A stretch of DNA of 32,468 bases from Rhizophagus sp. LPA8_4_AMF (Eukaryota > Glomeromycota > Glomeromycetes > Glomerales > Glomeraceae): the NCBI GenBank assembly GCA_021464525.1, contig JADRCO010000489.1, forward strand, positions 1-32,468, read 5' to 3'. A program made the translations under genes and the position numbers. Below, piece by piece: positions 10,743 to 21,920 of this stretch; the stretch's first letter is position 1; every line of letters begins with the position of its first letter. The notes beneath the pieces are model-generated. The model was not told the DNA's origin and searched no databases. It worked only from the letters and a program-made list of their open reading frames with translations.

Positions 10743-11243
10743 TTATTTTTCGGAATATTCTTGAAAAGCTTCACAAACGGCTACAGCTTTAACACCCAAA
10801 CCAAGATATTTAACATTTTCCCAAATCTTTTTATAATTATCCGCATCCAAAGATTCATAGAATTTATCATCATTACCATCATATAAATATTCAAGTATAG
10901 GTTCAAAATATTGAGGAAAAGGTAAAACAATGGTCACAACATCGCCACTCGTTAAATTTTTAAAAACTTTTTGAAAGAAATTTGATTGTAAGATGAGATA
11001 TTCCTTATGAACAAAGAAAGGATTTTTATTATATCCTTTAATATGAAGTTCAGTATCAGCCGTTGATTTATCATTATAATAACTTGGTCCTAAATTATGT
11101 AACTTTTCCAGAATATAATTTATTGGAATCCCATCAATTAATTGTAAATGTCCTTGAAAATCAACATTTTGTAAATCCGGTACAAATTGATCAAGTGGTA
11201 AAAATTGTGTTGTTGTTGTTGTTGTTGTCGTTGTCGTTGTCAT
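10743..11243 (-). CDS. BTB/POZ domain protein with poly-threonine N-terminus
   Basis: The single-exon frame encodes 166 residues. A run of 11 Thr follows Met1, then a linker (about 13-60), then a BTB fold (about 62-158): ADTELHIKG as the first strand, PFFVHKEYLILQSNFFQKVF as the classic H-K-x-x-L-x-x-x-S-x-F-F motif, VTIVLPFPQYFEPILEYLYDG as the strand and helix before the hinge, and helices around ADNYKKIWENVKYLGL. BTB domains dimerise and often recruit substrates to Cullin-3 ubiquitin ligases. This protein has no Kelch, BACK or TLD partner domain, so it is short for the family. The poly-Thr comes from an imperfect ACA/ACG repeat at the very start of the frame, so length could vary between strains. 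The family is expanded in Rhizophagus. The BTB call is firm; the target is unknown. Confidence 0.87.
   Translation of the reverse strand: MTTTTTTTTTTTQFLPLDQFVPDLQNVDFQGHLQLIDGIPINYILEKLHNLGPSYYNDKSTADTELHIKGYNKNPFFVHKEYLILQSNFFQKVFKNLTSGDVVTIVLPFPQYFEPILEYLYDGNDDKFYESLDADNYKKIWENVKYLGLGVKAVAVCEAFQEYSEK
11206..11240 (-). repeat. Coding trinucleotide repeat (ACA/ACG) for poly-Thr
   Basis: GTT and GTC triplets on the plus strand, read as ACA, ACC-like and ACG Thr codons on the minus strand, form the first 11 codons after the ATG. Repeat slippage would add or remove Thr residues without shifting the frame. Confidence 0.7.
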
Positions 11244-14200
11244 ATTTGATAAAAAAGATTTGATTATTTTTAAAATAAAAGATTTGGATTTAAATAAAAA
11301 TTATTTTATTTTATTTTATTTTTTTTTTGGCTTTTGATTTTTGTCCTTTTCTTTGCTTTTTTTTTTAATTTATTATTTGAAATTGTCAGTTGATAGAGAA
11401 TCTTGGAGAAAAATCAGCATTTAAATAGTCAAAAAAATCTTATATCATTGAAATAAATATTATATTTTAAGAACAATATGATGTTAAGGAGAAATAAAAT
11501 TGTCACAAATCACGGGAAACAATATCTAAGTGGAACAATACATCATGTCAGATTATTTACATTATTCGGAAATTCGTACAACGACAAATCTAAAAAAAGA
11601 AACAATATTATCACATTTTTTCAAATTTTAGCATTGTGGTGACAATGAAGTGATAAATTTATCGAAAGTAATATCTTTCTCTCATAGCAAGTTTTACATA
11701 TGGAAAATCATATAATGATATTTAAAATCCTTCTTTCACCTTTAAGTAAACTAGTATAGAATAGGCAGAAATATGCAATAATAATTGATTTACTAAAGTC
11801 AATAATTAATATGTTGTGAATTCTGCGCATTTTTGGAAATGTGATAAGATTGTTCAATTTTATCACGAAAACGAAACACGGGAAGGAGGAAAAAAAAAAT
11901 AATTTTTTAAAGTTTTTCACTTTTCCATTTGAAAAATAAACAAATAACCAAGTACAATTTAAGATTATGACATATTAATAAATAATGTTTACATTCTTCA
12001 TATTTCCTAATTCATGTTAAAAAAAAAAAATAAATAATAATAATAAAAAATTTATTCAGTTTCAATATCCAACTTTTTTAGAAATAGAGTTTGTTTTTTA
12101 TCTATGATCTTTTTTTTTTGCTATGAAGATAATCAAATATAATTTAGATCTTTTTACATAATGTTAAATCTAATCTTAATAATAATACGCTGTTTTGGGC
12201 AAGTAAAATATTTTTCTACATTCAAAATTGTTCTTACATTTAATTATCAACTAGTAGACCATGTATGCCATCTAGACTATCAACTGTGTATGCCAATTAT
12301 CGCAAACGATAATAAATGTTTTAAGAAATCTATAGTTCAAACCATAATTTTTTTATTAGTAATAATTTTTTGTTATAATGATTCGTCTATTCAAGACATT
12401 TCACAGTGTAAAACAGTGTATAGAATGTATAGTTACATCATTTAGCCCATTTAAACATAACGTAATTATATACGTAAGCAATTATTATAATCTAATTTAT
12501 TATAATCCTGCAATATTTATTTTTCTTTTCTATTCAAAAATTCATGATATCCAAATGTGTATTAAAAGGTAATTTATTGATGATATACAACATACATTAA
12601 ACATGAAACATTATTATGTTTGGTCATACCTAATTATTTAATTTGTTTATCTATCAAATTATTAATTCAACTAAACTTTAACTTACTTATTTGTTTTTTT
12701 TTCCTCAAATGTTGCATATGTTATATTTGTTTCAAAAGTCCACCATATTATTTGGCCATATATTAAGAAAATTAATATTTTCGGTAAGTTTTGTTTCGTG
12801 CTTAAAAAAAAAAAAAAAAAAAAAAAAAGAGTTTCAACAATTGAATGTTACAAAGTTTATCTATTTAGAAAATTTGAATTTTTCTTTTTTTTCTTTAACG
12901 AAGAGTAAAGAATTTAAAGATCTTCATTAAATCGTACATTTAATTAATTAACATTTATTAACGATAATGATGTGATCCTCAAGTAAATCATGAACTAAAA
13001 CAGTAATAAATGATATGATTTTTTTATTATTATGGTTAATATGATCGTTCGTTCTTCACGTTTCAATCAATCATCAAAAGGATTTACGTCATATAAAGTA
13101 ATAATTTATGCAAAAATACATAAAATCATGAAACAAATGAAATAACATAACAATTTGAACAATTTTTTTTAATGTTTGAATTTCCGAAATTAAATTTACC
13201 TCACTGTCCGATGGAGAAACTATTCGTCCGCTGATCGAATTTTCCATCATTTAACAAACAATGAAAATAAGACAAAAGATACAATTACTTACAATGCAAT
13301 ATCGAATTAAAATTATAATTCTAAAAATTGTTGATAGTTGAAATTTTGTCAAATAAAATTTAGAATTGGTTAAAAAATTTTAAAATCTACTCAGTTCGAT
13401 CGCGAGCGCAGTACATTTAGTACATTTGAATTTTTTTAACAGTTTCGACTTTTATTATCGTATAACGAGCCACAATTTACTGCAAATTTCAGGGGGTTTG
13501 ACTATTGTACCCCCATTATGATTATTAATAAAGGTTGTGTTGATAAAGAAAATTTTAAATCTTGTATAATCGGGGCATTGTTACGTGATACTAATAACAT
13601 AATGCGATGATACTGTGCTCCGCACTCGAACTTTGGAGTTTCGTCTCAAAACATGGTTATATTATTATATTATATAATCATAGATCATTACTATAATAAT
13701 TCAAAAATCAATTTATTTATATTATATGACGTTTTTTAACTTAAATTCTGCCTCGAACTTATTAATTATGAGCTGGTATATATTTTTTACAGTTGAAAAT
13801 ATTGAAAATATTGAAAATATTTGTACATTCAAGGACCGAAGGATTTAAAAAATGCTAAAAGCAACAAAGCTGCTAAAGCAAGTAGCAGTAAAATTATAAT
13901 CTACTTACTATGTACCTATTGAATTATCAGAAAATCTTTGAGATTTTGATAGTCATAAATGACTGTGTATGGGAAATGTTAAAAGAATCGCACCTCGCAA
14001 AAACTTATATCCGTTATATTTTGCATGATCGACCAAAATACATTTTCGGAAAAAACATCATTGCATAAAAACATGGTTTATATGAATTATATACATGTAT
14101 GTGGAATTCCGTTATGAGAATTATTCGGGACAAATTTTATGCGTAAAAAAAAAAAAAAAATACTTTTTAGAATTAGTCATTTCGATTATTCTATAAAAAT

Positions 14201-14625
14201 AAGTATGAAGTTAAAGTGCATTATTCATCAGTATCTCCCGATTACAATTAGATAATCATGAAAACTTGTAAAGTAAATTTATTTTTTTCCTCGAATTTAT
14301 ATCATCATTTTTGGATATTTATAAGACCGACACATTTCACTTAATAAAGTAATTTAATATGCATGTCAAATAAAATAAAATTAATTACATTAGTTTCGAT
14401 CCTTAGAAATATTTTTGCACATTAAAATCAATGAAATCATATGATCTTTTCTATAAGGAGTATTCAAAAGTCTCATTCTTTTAGAAAAAAAAAATTCTAT
14501 ATATATCTACCTTTTCGCTCTATAAATTTTTTTCTAAAAAAAAGAATTTCCTCTATTAAAATAAAAAATAATAAAAATAATAAAAAACCTTTTTATCTAT
14601 AAGTATATTATTAAAAATCGTTAAA
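11244..14625. other. 3.4-kb spacer between the BTB gene and the first tandem HMG gene
   Basis: No gene that I can support. It has a 25-A run at 12804-12828, a triple GAAAATATT at about 13795-13820 and many other A/T tracts. Frames at 11708-11920, 12161-12445, 12378-12572 and 12691-12930 are short, hydrophobic and composition-driven. The region around 13380-13410 (GATCGCGAGCGC) is briefly GC-rich. Confidence 0.5.
14521..14527 (+). promoter_or_regulatory. Candidate TATA box of the HMG gene at 14626
   Basis: TATAAAT lies about 100 bp upstream of the ATG. A TATATATAT stretch at 14498-14506 is a second candidate. With a start site about 30 bp downstream, the leader would be roughly 70 bp. Confidence 0.45.
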
Positions 14626-15318
14626 ATGCCAAAGTGGTCATTCATTCATGAAAATGGACATTCACCAATATCTCCAATGGCTTTACGTAAAAGCATGTCA
14701 AAAGATTGGAGATCAATCTCTGTACCGTTTCCTCCTAATGTTAATCCAGCAGACTTTGTTCAGCCAAGAAAGGATGGTAAACCTCGTAAAAGATGTGCAA
14801 ACTATTTCTTAATATATCGTATTCAATTTGCAGAAGCTTTACGAGCTAGTGGATACAATACACCATTAATGACAGATATTTCCACAATGGCAGGTGATGC
14901 ATGGAGAGAGGAACCTGAATTCGTTCGTCGTTATTACAAAAAAGTTGCAAATGAAGTTAAAAAATTACATGACAATTTGTCCAGAGGTTCGACGGGTTCG
15001 ACAACACCTCAATCATTAGAAATGCTTGAGAACGAAGTAGAAAATTCAAAAGGATTGATTCCTATACAAGTTAATATAACATCAAATTTAATGCAACCAC
15101 AACAATCTTACGAATTTTCAATGGATCAAACATATCAAAATTCCGATGAAATTCCTCAATTTATCACGAACACATTAGAATATGGTCAATCTAATTTAAT
15201 GAATGAAAATGATTATTCATTAGGGGGTTATAATAATATGTTTTTCCAATCAATTAACGAATTAAGTCTTGGGCTCGTTACATCCGAATCAACCAATTTT
15301 TATGATTATTTTTTATAG
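14626..15318 (+). CDS. MATA-HMG-like HMG-box protein, PFPP subtype
   Basis: The single-exon frame encodes 230 residues. The motif VPFPPNVNPADFV (about 33-45) precedes a HMG box at about 53-118: a basic entry KPRKRCANYFLIYRIQFAEA, a middle helix DISTMAGDAWREEP with the conserved Trp, and a third helix RRYYKKVANEVKKLHDN. The box stops there without the Y-P-x-Y tail of SOX and canonical MATA proteins. The remaining 110 residues are Asn/Gln/Ser/Tyr-rich and acidic, like an activation or low-complexity region, ending NFYDYFL. The likely role is a nuclear DNA-binding regulator. It sits 2.3 kb upstream of a second gene of the same build on the same strand, which suggests tandem duplication. The start ATG is in AAAATGC context and is the only one before the motif that gives a full N-terminus. 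Confidence 0.9.
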   Translation: MPKWSFIHENGHSPISPMALRKSMSKDWRSISVPFPPNVNPADFVQPRKDGKPRKRCANYFLIYRIQFAEALRASGYNTPLMTDISTMAGDAWREEPEFVRRYYKKVANEVKKLHDNLSRGSTGSTTPQSLEMLENEVENSKGLIPIQVNITSNLMQPQQSYEFSMDQTYQNSDEIPQFITNTLEYGQSNLMNENDYSLGGYNNMFFQSINELSLGLVTSESTNFYDYFL

Positions 15319-15599
15319 GCAGATATTTATAGAATAGAACCCTTTTTTTTAATAAGTCAAAATTAAGTATGTTATATGTATATATGCTAAAAGGTAAACA
15401 TTTAACAAAAAAAAAAAATTTCCTTTCTCAGATTTAGAAAATTTCTTGTATATTTAATTATTAAAATGCTTGTGTTTTTTGACCGAATTTATTCCTCTAA
15501 TAAAAGTTATTTTTTTTAAAAAAAAAAAATTATTTAATAATATTTACAGAAAAAAGAAAATATTTATAAAAATATTAATATTCAAAATAATAAAAGTTT
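15319..15599. other. 3' flank of the HMG gene at 14626
   Basis: This contains a T-run/A-run palindrome at about 15508-15530 and AATAAAA words near 15498 and 15588 that could serve as poly(A) signals. No gene is seen. Confidence 0.4.
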
Positions 15600-15836
15600 T
15601 CATTGTAATTGTCATTTACAGTTAAGCTTGTATTTAAAAATGTGTGATACATGCCACAATTTTTGAAAAAAAATTAAATGACTTAAATATTTTGCCATAC
15701 AACTTCTATTTTTACATTTTTTTTTTTCTTGGCATCTACAGTAGCTAATGAAATATAATCTACGTAAGGCGTGGTCTTTCCTGGTATTAAGAAGAATTTT
15801 TGTTCTTAATTGGGGGAATTGGGTGAAAGAATTCAA
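15600..15836 (-). pseudogene. Frame-broken cysteine-rich remnant, possibly a transposon CxC-type domain
   Basis: One frame gives YCRCQEKKKCKNRSC, and another, shifted frame then gives CGMYHTFLNTSL. Together the spacing C-x-C, K-rich, C-x4-C, then C-x3-H resembles the cysteine-rich CxC repeats of some fungal transposon and tesmin-like proteins. A further shifted frame upstream reads TPYVDYISLATVDAK. The poly-A run at 15718-15728 is the likely site of one frameshift. The match is by eye and the fragment is too short to name the family. Confidence 0.3.
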
Positions 15837-17618
15837 GAATTATCGGTCATAAACAATCTCTATAAAGTAACACCTGTATAACCTAAAAGAATGATTTGTC
15901 ATTTACTTTTCATAATCTTTTTGAAACGATCAAAGTTTCAAGATCACGTGATTATAATGGTCGAACCAATCCTATAATCGCGTCTAACAATATTTCAACC
16001 CCTGATCATCATTTTCGTCATTTTCTGATGATTTATTTGGACAACATTCAAAGACCGAGAACCAAATTTTGTACTGAGAGAGTTATCACAATGTTTACGG
16101 TTTACATTGTACAGCATTTTTTTTTCCCGATTCCAATAAACAAATGTGATATTTTAATAATTACCATTAAAATAATTATGCATACATATTTATTAATATA
16201 ACGTTAGAGGAAATTTTTTTTCTACAATTCCTCTTTCAACTTATTCCGACCAAAAAAAAAAAAAATAGAAACCCGAAAAAAATAAAAAAGAAAAAAACAA
16301 AAACAAAGAACAAAATAACGGGAAATTTCGAAAATATGATTTTTATTTTATTTTTGTTTATTTTTTTTATTTTTTTTTTTAAAAAAAAAATAATTATTTA
16401 GAATAAGATAAATAAGGTTCAATAATAAATGCATTTCATCCATTTCATCCCCTTTTGAAAAAAAAAAAAGATATGAATTAAAATTTGGTCTATTTTTTGT
16501 TCTGGACCGATAAAAATTAAAAATATTAATTTAAATGAAAACACAAAATAAGAAATTTCTACATTGGAATATCCTATAATAAATGATACGTGGTAAATTA
16601 CTAAGCAGTTTTGATGATATTTACATTTGTTTGGCAAATAAATACTAATAATAATACAAATAAATATTGCTCGGATATTGAGCCAAATAATAAAGTAATT
16701 TTATTGGGAATCTTGCATTGAGTGACGTGTTCAGTAAATATAGGTAAATATGATTTCATACCAATTATGGTTTCTCCATTGTACGCGTCTTATTCAATTA
16801 AAAAAGAGCATATAGATTACTTACACATGTTCCTTTCGTTTTGTTTTATTTTTCAAGTCAATAAAATACGACCTCATAAAGATCGTTATGTAAATCTTTA
16901 TTATTGAACAAATTACTGACCCATAAATTAAAAACAAAAAAAAAGATATTTTTGTTTTTAATGGACAAAGTTTCGGAAATGAAATCAGACAAAAAATAGT
17001 AAACTAATTATTAAAGATGATAAGGGCCAATTAAAATTTCTTAATGGTAACACGGATGTCTAATATGGAAGTTTTAGAGAAGGAAAAATTTTCCGTGGAT
17101 TCTTTTAGATACCAAATTCAGTTAGACCAATTTTTCTCTTTAAGAATTGACCCTATTTTTATCAAATTTTTTTGTGAACTATTTTAGTCTGCCTTTTCTT
17201 TTTCTTAGCAATGACAAGCCACATTTGCAACATTTGCAACCCTTGCAACCCCTATTTTAAAAAGTATTCTTTTGTGTATTGTGACAATTATCCAATGTCT
17301 TTTATATATATGTATGTATATATATTGTTAATTTATTTAATTATTTTAAACTATAATATATATAATATATATAATTTTTTTTTTTTTTTTGAAAATCTTC
17401 CCCGTTCAAGTTAAAAAAAGAATTAATAAAAATGCAAAGATATTAAAAGAAGATCTATGTTTATTAAGTGGATCTATAGGTTGTACCATGTTACTTTTTT
17501 TTGAACAACCTAAGGGCGGATATCAGAATCCATAAATAGCCCCTTCTTGATAACAAACATATTTCATCGGAGTTTAACTCCCATTATTAAAAAAAAAAAA
17601 ACCAAAAAAAATATATAA
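15837..17618. other. Spacer between the tandem HMG genes
   Basis: No gene seen. It contains long T-run/A-run blocks at 16340-16392, a short tandem (ATTTGCAAC, CCTTGCAAC) at about 17222-17250, and short TATATA tracts near 17305-17370. Frames at 15896-16201, 16419-16637, 16722-16907 and 17211-17414 lack domains and have A+T-driven composition. Confidence 0.5.
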
Positions 17619-17627
17619 TATAAATAG
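17619..17627 (+). promoter_or_regulatory. TATA box next to the start of the HMG gene at 17637
   Basis: TATAAATAG, identical to the TATA box at 8619-8627, ends only 9 bp before the first ATG of the frame. If transcription starts about 30 bp downstream, the first ATG would lie outside the mRNA and translation would begin at Met19 (17691). Confidence 0.5.
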
Positions 17628-17636
17628 CTCAAAACA

Positions 17637-18518
17637 ATGCCTAAATCTATTTCAAAATATAATATTTTAAGGCATAAATATTCACAAAAAATGGATACCA
17701 TCGGTGAGAAAATTTCCTTTAACCGCTCAAAGGAACAACAAAAGACGCGCAAGGTCGTAGATTCACCACCGATTTTGAATTTACCTTTTCCACCTCATAT
17801 CGTTCCCGAAGATTTAATAAATAGTAAAACACGCAAACTTCCTTCCAAACCTTCAAATGCTTTCTTTATTTACCGTAAAGTTTATACTAGGGAATTAATT
17901 GCTCAAAATTTACGGTTTAAGATGACAGATGTCTCTCCTTGGGTCTCAACCTCTTGGAATAATGAACCTGAGGAGGTTAAAACTAAATATAAAGAGATTG
18001 CGAAAGAAGTTCGAAAAATTTATAAACAAACTAAACTTAATACGGTAGATGAATCAGAAACTATATCTGCTAATACTTCACCAAAACTATGTACTCAACC
18101 TTTAACTCCCCTACCAACTCCACCACTTGAAGAAAATAATTTTAATTTCGAAATTTCAAATCCTGAATTGTCTCAAGATTATTATTTTTACGGACAATCA
18201 ATTAATACAGGATCACAAAATTCCAATATGAATAATGAATTAAATTATTATAATGGTACTTCAACGCTTACCGATCCCAATAATACATTTGAAGTGTCTT
18301 CAGATAATTCCACTTTATGGCAACATAGTTCTGAATTTTACGATTCACCTTCGAATATTTTTGAAAATATAAGCACCGAATTAGCATATCCAAAATATAT
18401 GTTATTTACAAACAACTCTTCACAGTTAGAGGAACCTTATACATTAGATTTTATTCATGACAATACCGACAATATCAACCCATTTGAATGGAATTATGAA
18501 GAACTTCATCGTTATTAA
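17637..18518 (+). CDS. MATA-HMG-like HMG-box protein, PFPP subtype
   Basis: The longest frame encodes 293 residues. The motif LPFPPHIVPEDLI (about 49-61) is followed by an HMG box at about 69-134: KPSNAFFIYRKVYTRELI, then MTDVSPWVSTSWNNEPEEV with the core Trp, then KYKEIAKEVRKIYKQ. No SOX/MATA tail follows. The C-terminal 160 residues are Asn/Ser/Thr/Pro-rich (TPLPTPPLEENNFNFE, several NN and YY pairs) and end FEWNYEELHRY. The true start is probably Met19 at 17691, in AAAAAATGG context, because the TATA box lies directly before the first ATG; the protein would then be 275 residues. It shares the motif, box end and tail composition with the gene 2.3 kb upstream, so the two are likely old tandem duplicates. 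Its role is probably nuclear DNA binding and regulation. Confidence 0.9.
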   Translation: MPKSISKYNILRHKYSQKMDTIGEKISFNRSKEQQKTRKVVDSPPILNLPFPPHIVPEDLINSKTRKLPSKPSNAFFIYRKVYTRELIAQNLRFKMTDVSPWVSTSWNNEPEEVKTKYKEIAKEVRKIYKQTKLNTVDESETISANTSPKLCTQPLTPLPTPPLEENNFNFEISNPELSQDYYFYGQSINTGSQNSNMNNELNYYNGTSTLTDPNNTFEVSSDNSTLWQHSSEFYDSPSNIFENISTELAYPKYMLFTNNSSQLEEPYTLDFIHDNTDNINPFEWNYEELHRY

Positions 18519-21434
18519 AAGAAAAAAAAAAATTCTAATAATTTAAAGTATCTGTTGAGCCAAGTGTAATATATAAGGACCATCATTTAATGTTCTTTTT
18601 TGTAAAATAAAAAGAATTTTGTAAGTAATATAATGAATTTTCATTACGGTAACATAATACAAAATAATTAAAATTGGTTAGTCTATAAATGTAAATAGAA
18701 ATTATTTATGATAATGAGTAATATAAGTAAGTAAATTTTATGGTTTATATGTGATACGTACCGTAAGATGTCTAATAAATTGTAATTAAACATTATATAT
18801 ATATGATATTTTGATTAAGGCGCAGTATTGCGAAAATTATTATGATCTAAGCAAAATACGGATTTAAAAAAAAAAGGCTTTTACAGATAGGTTTTTATTT
18901 ATGTAAAATAGCGTGTTATCGCGCGTTAAATTACTTGTATATTTAATAAAATTAATCCAAGTTTTTTTAATAAGGCAAATTTTGATTTGTTAACAATTTT
19001 GACTATTTTATTTGACTATTTTATTTGATCTTTTTTTAAAAAAAAATCGTTCAATTGGTCAATTATTCACAAAATATAAATTAATTATTTTTTATCTTTA
19101 AATAAAAATTAATCACTTCCTCTGCTTTAGATGGCTTAAAAAAAAATGTGTTAAAAATAATACTTTACGGTTTTATTTTGAAAAAAATTCATTATTTCGT
19201 CAAAAATGATTACTACATGAATAGGTCAAGGGTCAAGCTTTAAAGGAATTTTATCAGATAATTTGAATTTTTTCCCGGCTCTCAAATTTCATGTAATCAA
19301 TCAATTGGCGTAATGTATTACAAATGCAAATGAACATTACTTAGTTTTTATCATCGGTTTCGGGTATCGATATCACATGACAAATTATTGTTTGCTTAAA
19401 AAAGTTCGGGTTTAAGATGTTCCTAATGAATGATTTCAGTTATGTTTCAATTTTTCTTTGAAAAAAATTTTATTCCTAGAATAAAATATTGTAAAAATGC
19501 AAATAATATTTTACATGTACATTTTTCTTCTTCTTTTCTTAACTGAGTTTTACCGATCACCACCACAAAATCTATTTGTAAACATTGTGCAACTCACTTG
19601 CGTAGACCTACATATCGTCAATGAAGTTATCGATAAACAATGCTGCAATATACGATGAAAGTTACAAGTTGGCAATAACTTTGTAATTCCGAATTTTATA
19701 AACTTGATTGTTTTTATTATCTTTATGATTTTCCTAAAAAAAAAGTCGGAGCATAGTATAACCAATAAAACAGTTGTCATTAAAAAAAAAAATGGGGTGG
19801 CTCAAAGACTCGATTACTATTATTAGTTAAATTCCGCGCCACAGATCATTTTCAGAAAGGTTTTAATTGTAATAATGGTATTCATTTTCGGAATAAAAGA
19901 CGTTGAATTATTAACTAACACCCCTGGAAAAAAATTTTTCTACGCCATTTGAAATTAAACATTCATAGAAACTTGTGTTTTCTAATAATAAAATCACGAA
20001 ACTTGATTTTGTACTTGTAATGGTAATTTTTTTGTGAATGAGCCCATCTCGCTTATTATTGAAAATGGTGTTACGTTTATCATTTTTGCTTACTTAAAGA
20101 AGCAAAAAAGAAGGAAAAATGAATCCGAATAATCAAAACATTATTATAATCTTAGTAAGTAACTTCTCACACTCTATTGATTTTTGATATTTGTGTAGTG
20201 AGTAAATAAAAGTAAATAATGACTAAACTATAAAAAGTTAATTCAGATATAATTTTATTAGTTAGTTTTAGTATTATTTTAATACGTATTAGTGCACTTA
20301 TAATTATAAATGAGCGATTTTAAAAGAATTAATAATGATAAATGGAAATAAAGAATACAATTATCTTAGAAATTCGAAGCTTTATTTTCTATTATTGATA
20401 ACAAAAAAAAAAAAATGGGATAACAAAAAGAATATTAAGGTTAAATCTTGATCGATTAACATATTTCGTGACTTTTTTTAGACAATTATTTTATGCATAC
20501 TCGGATGATTTCCGAATTTATGCTGTAATTTTACTGTAATCGCGTTTACACGTGTTCTGCTTATATTGAAAATTGATATATTTGATATATTGTAAGTTAT
20601 ATTTGTATTTATAATTAATATATATGTACAATAATAATATATTATATCATTTTAATCTAAGCAATTTATGGAACTGTTTTTAGATAATTTTTAATGATTG
20701 ATTTCCGAACTCCGGTTTTAATCAATAATTCCAAAGATCTAAAATCGCGTCTTAAACGAGAATAAGCGATAAAAATGAAATATAAAAAAGTATTTTATAA
20801 TTTATACATCTCTATTTAAAGGGAACAAAATAAAAAAATAAAAATTTATATTATTATCTAATTTATAATAATTTATGTATGGCTTATTTTTTTTTTATCT
20901 GCATATCTACAATTGGTTCATTGATCATATTATATTGTTCCGTAATTTTATCTTATCAAGTTTCGTCTTTTCTTACCATAAAAAAGTAACATGTGGTCTT
21001 ATTTGTCGCGTAAACAATTTTCAGCCAACGTAAATAAACGGAACTTTAATTTTTTATTTAGATAAAGATTTCTAATTTATGACGAATAACAATACGTTTT
21101 AACTTAATTTGAATATGTGATAAATAATACTTATTTAATTCTAGTTAAATTTTGATTGATTTTTAAAAATCAGATAGTGAAAAAATTTACTGCGGTAGAT
21201 TTTTTATATCACAGAGAAATACATTATCAGTAAAAAATTAATTTCGGAAAAGTAATACAAATATATATTTACAAAATCAGCGAAATTCTGCAATTTTGCA
21301 GAATTTTATTTAACAGTCAAGTTAGTTTTGTGCAATTCCGCAAATTTCTTCAATTTTGCAGACATGAAATTGTAAAAAAAAACCGCCTGAAATGCGATAT
21401 TTTTCTGGTAATTAACAGTACGGGTTACGGTACG
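18519..21434. other. 2.9-kb spacer downstream of the tandem HMG genes
   Basis: No gene that I can support. A 13-bp tandem (GACTATTTTATTT twice) lies at 19001-19026. A frame at 19550-19780 on the minus strand is Ile/Lys-rich without a domain. A+T tracts make up the rest. Confidence 0.5.
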
Positions 21435-21920
21435 TTTCGCCGAAGGGACATTTAGCCAAATGGGCATTTCGTCGAATGGACACTTTGCCGAATCTTTTCC
21501 TCCGAATTGTCTATTTCGTCGAAAAACATTTCGAATGTTAGTGATTAATATATTTCCTTGATCATTAACAATTCGATACAAAGAAATATAAAAATGCTCA
21601 AAGAACAAATTCTCTAAACAATTTTACTTTACTTGTTTTGAAAATTTATTAATATGATGATTTTGTTATCTTTTTTTGAACTTGGGATCGAATATAATTA
21701 ATTTTCCGATCCTTTAATTAATAAATAAACAAACGTGACTTAATATAATGTACAATTCGTTTGTCTTAAAAAAAAAGGAAAATTAAAGTCTTCGGTTCGG
21801 CGAAATGTTTTTCGGAAAAATAGCCATTCATGGAAATGTCCATTCGGGGAAACGGTATTTCGGCGAAATTGCACTTTGGTGAAATATCCCTTTCTTCGGT
21901 GAAATGGACTTCGGCGAAAA
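21435..21920. repeat. Fold-back pair of degenerate 15-17 bp repeat arrays
   Basis: On the left (21435-21536) about seven units of the form TTTCGCCGAANGGACA follow each other, each varied. On the right (21791-21920) the same unit runs in the opposite direction (TTCGGCGAAATGTCCA). The two arrays flank about 250 bp of ordinary A+T-rich DNA. Translated, they give the apparent proteins at 21306-21608 and 21766-21978 with repeats such as AKCPFDEMP and CNFAEIPF, which are artefacts of the repeat. The layout fits a fold-back element or a minisatellite duplicated in inverted orientation. Confidence 0.7.
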
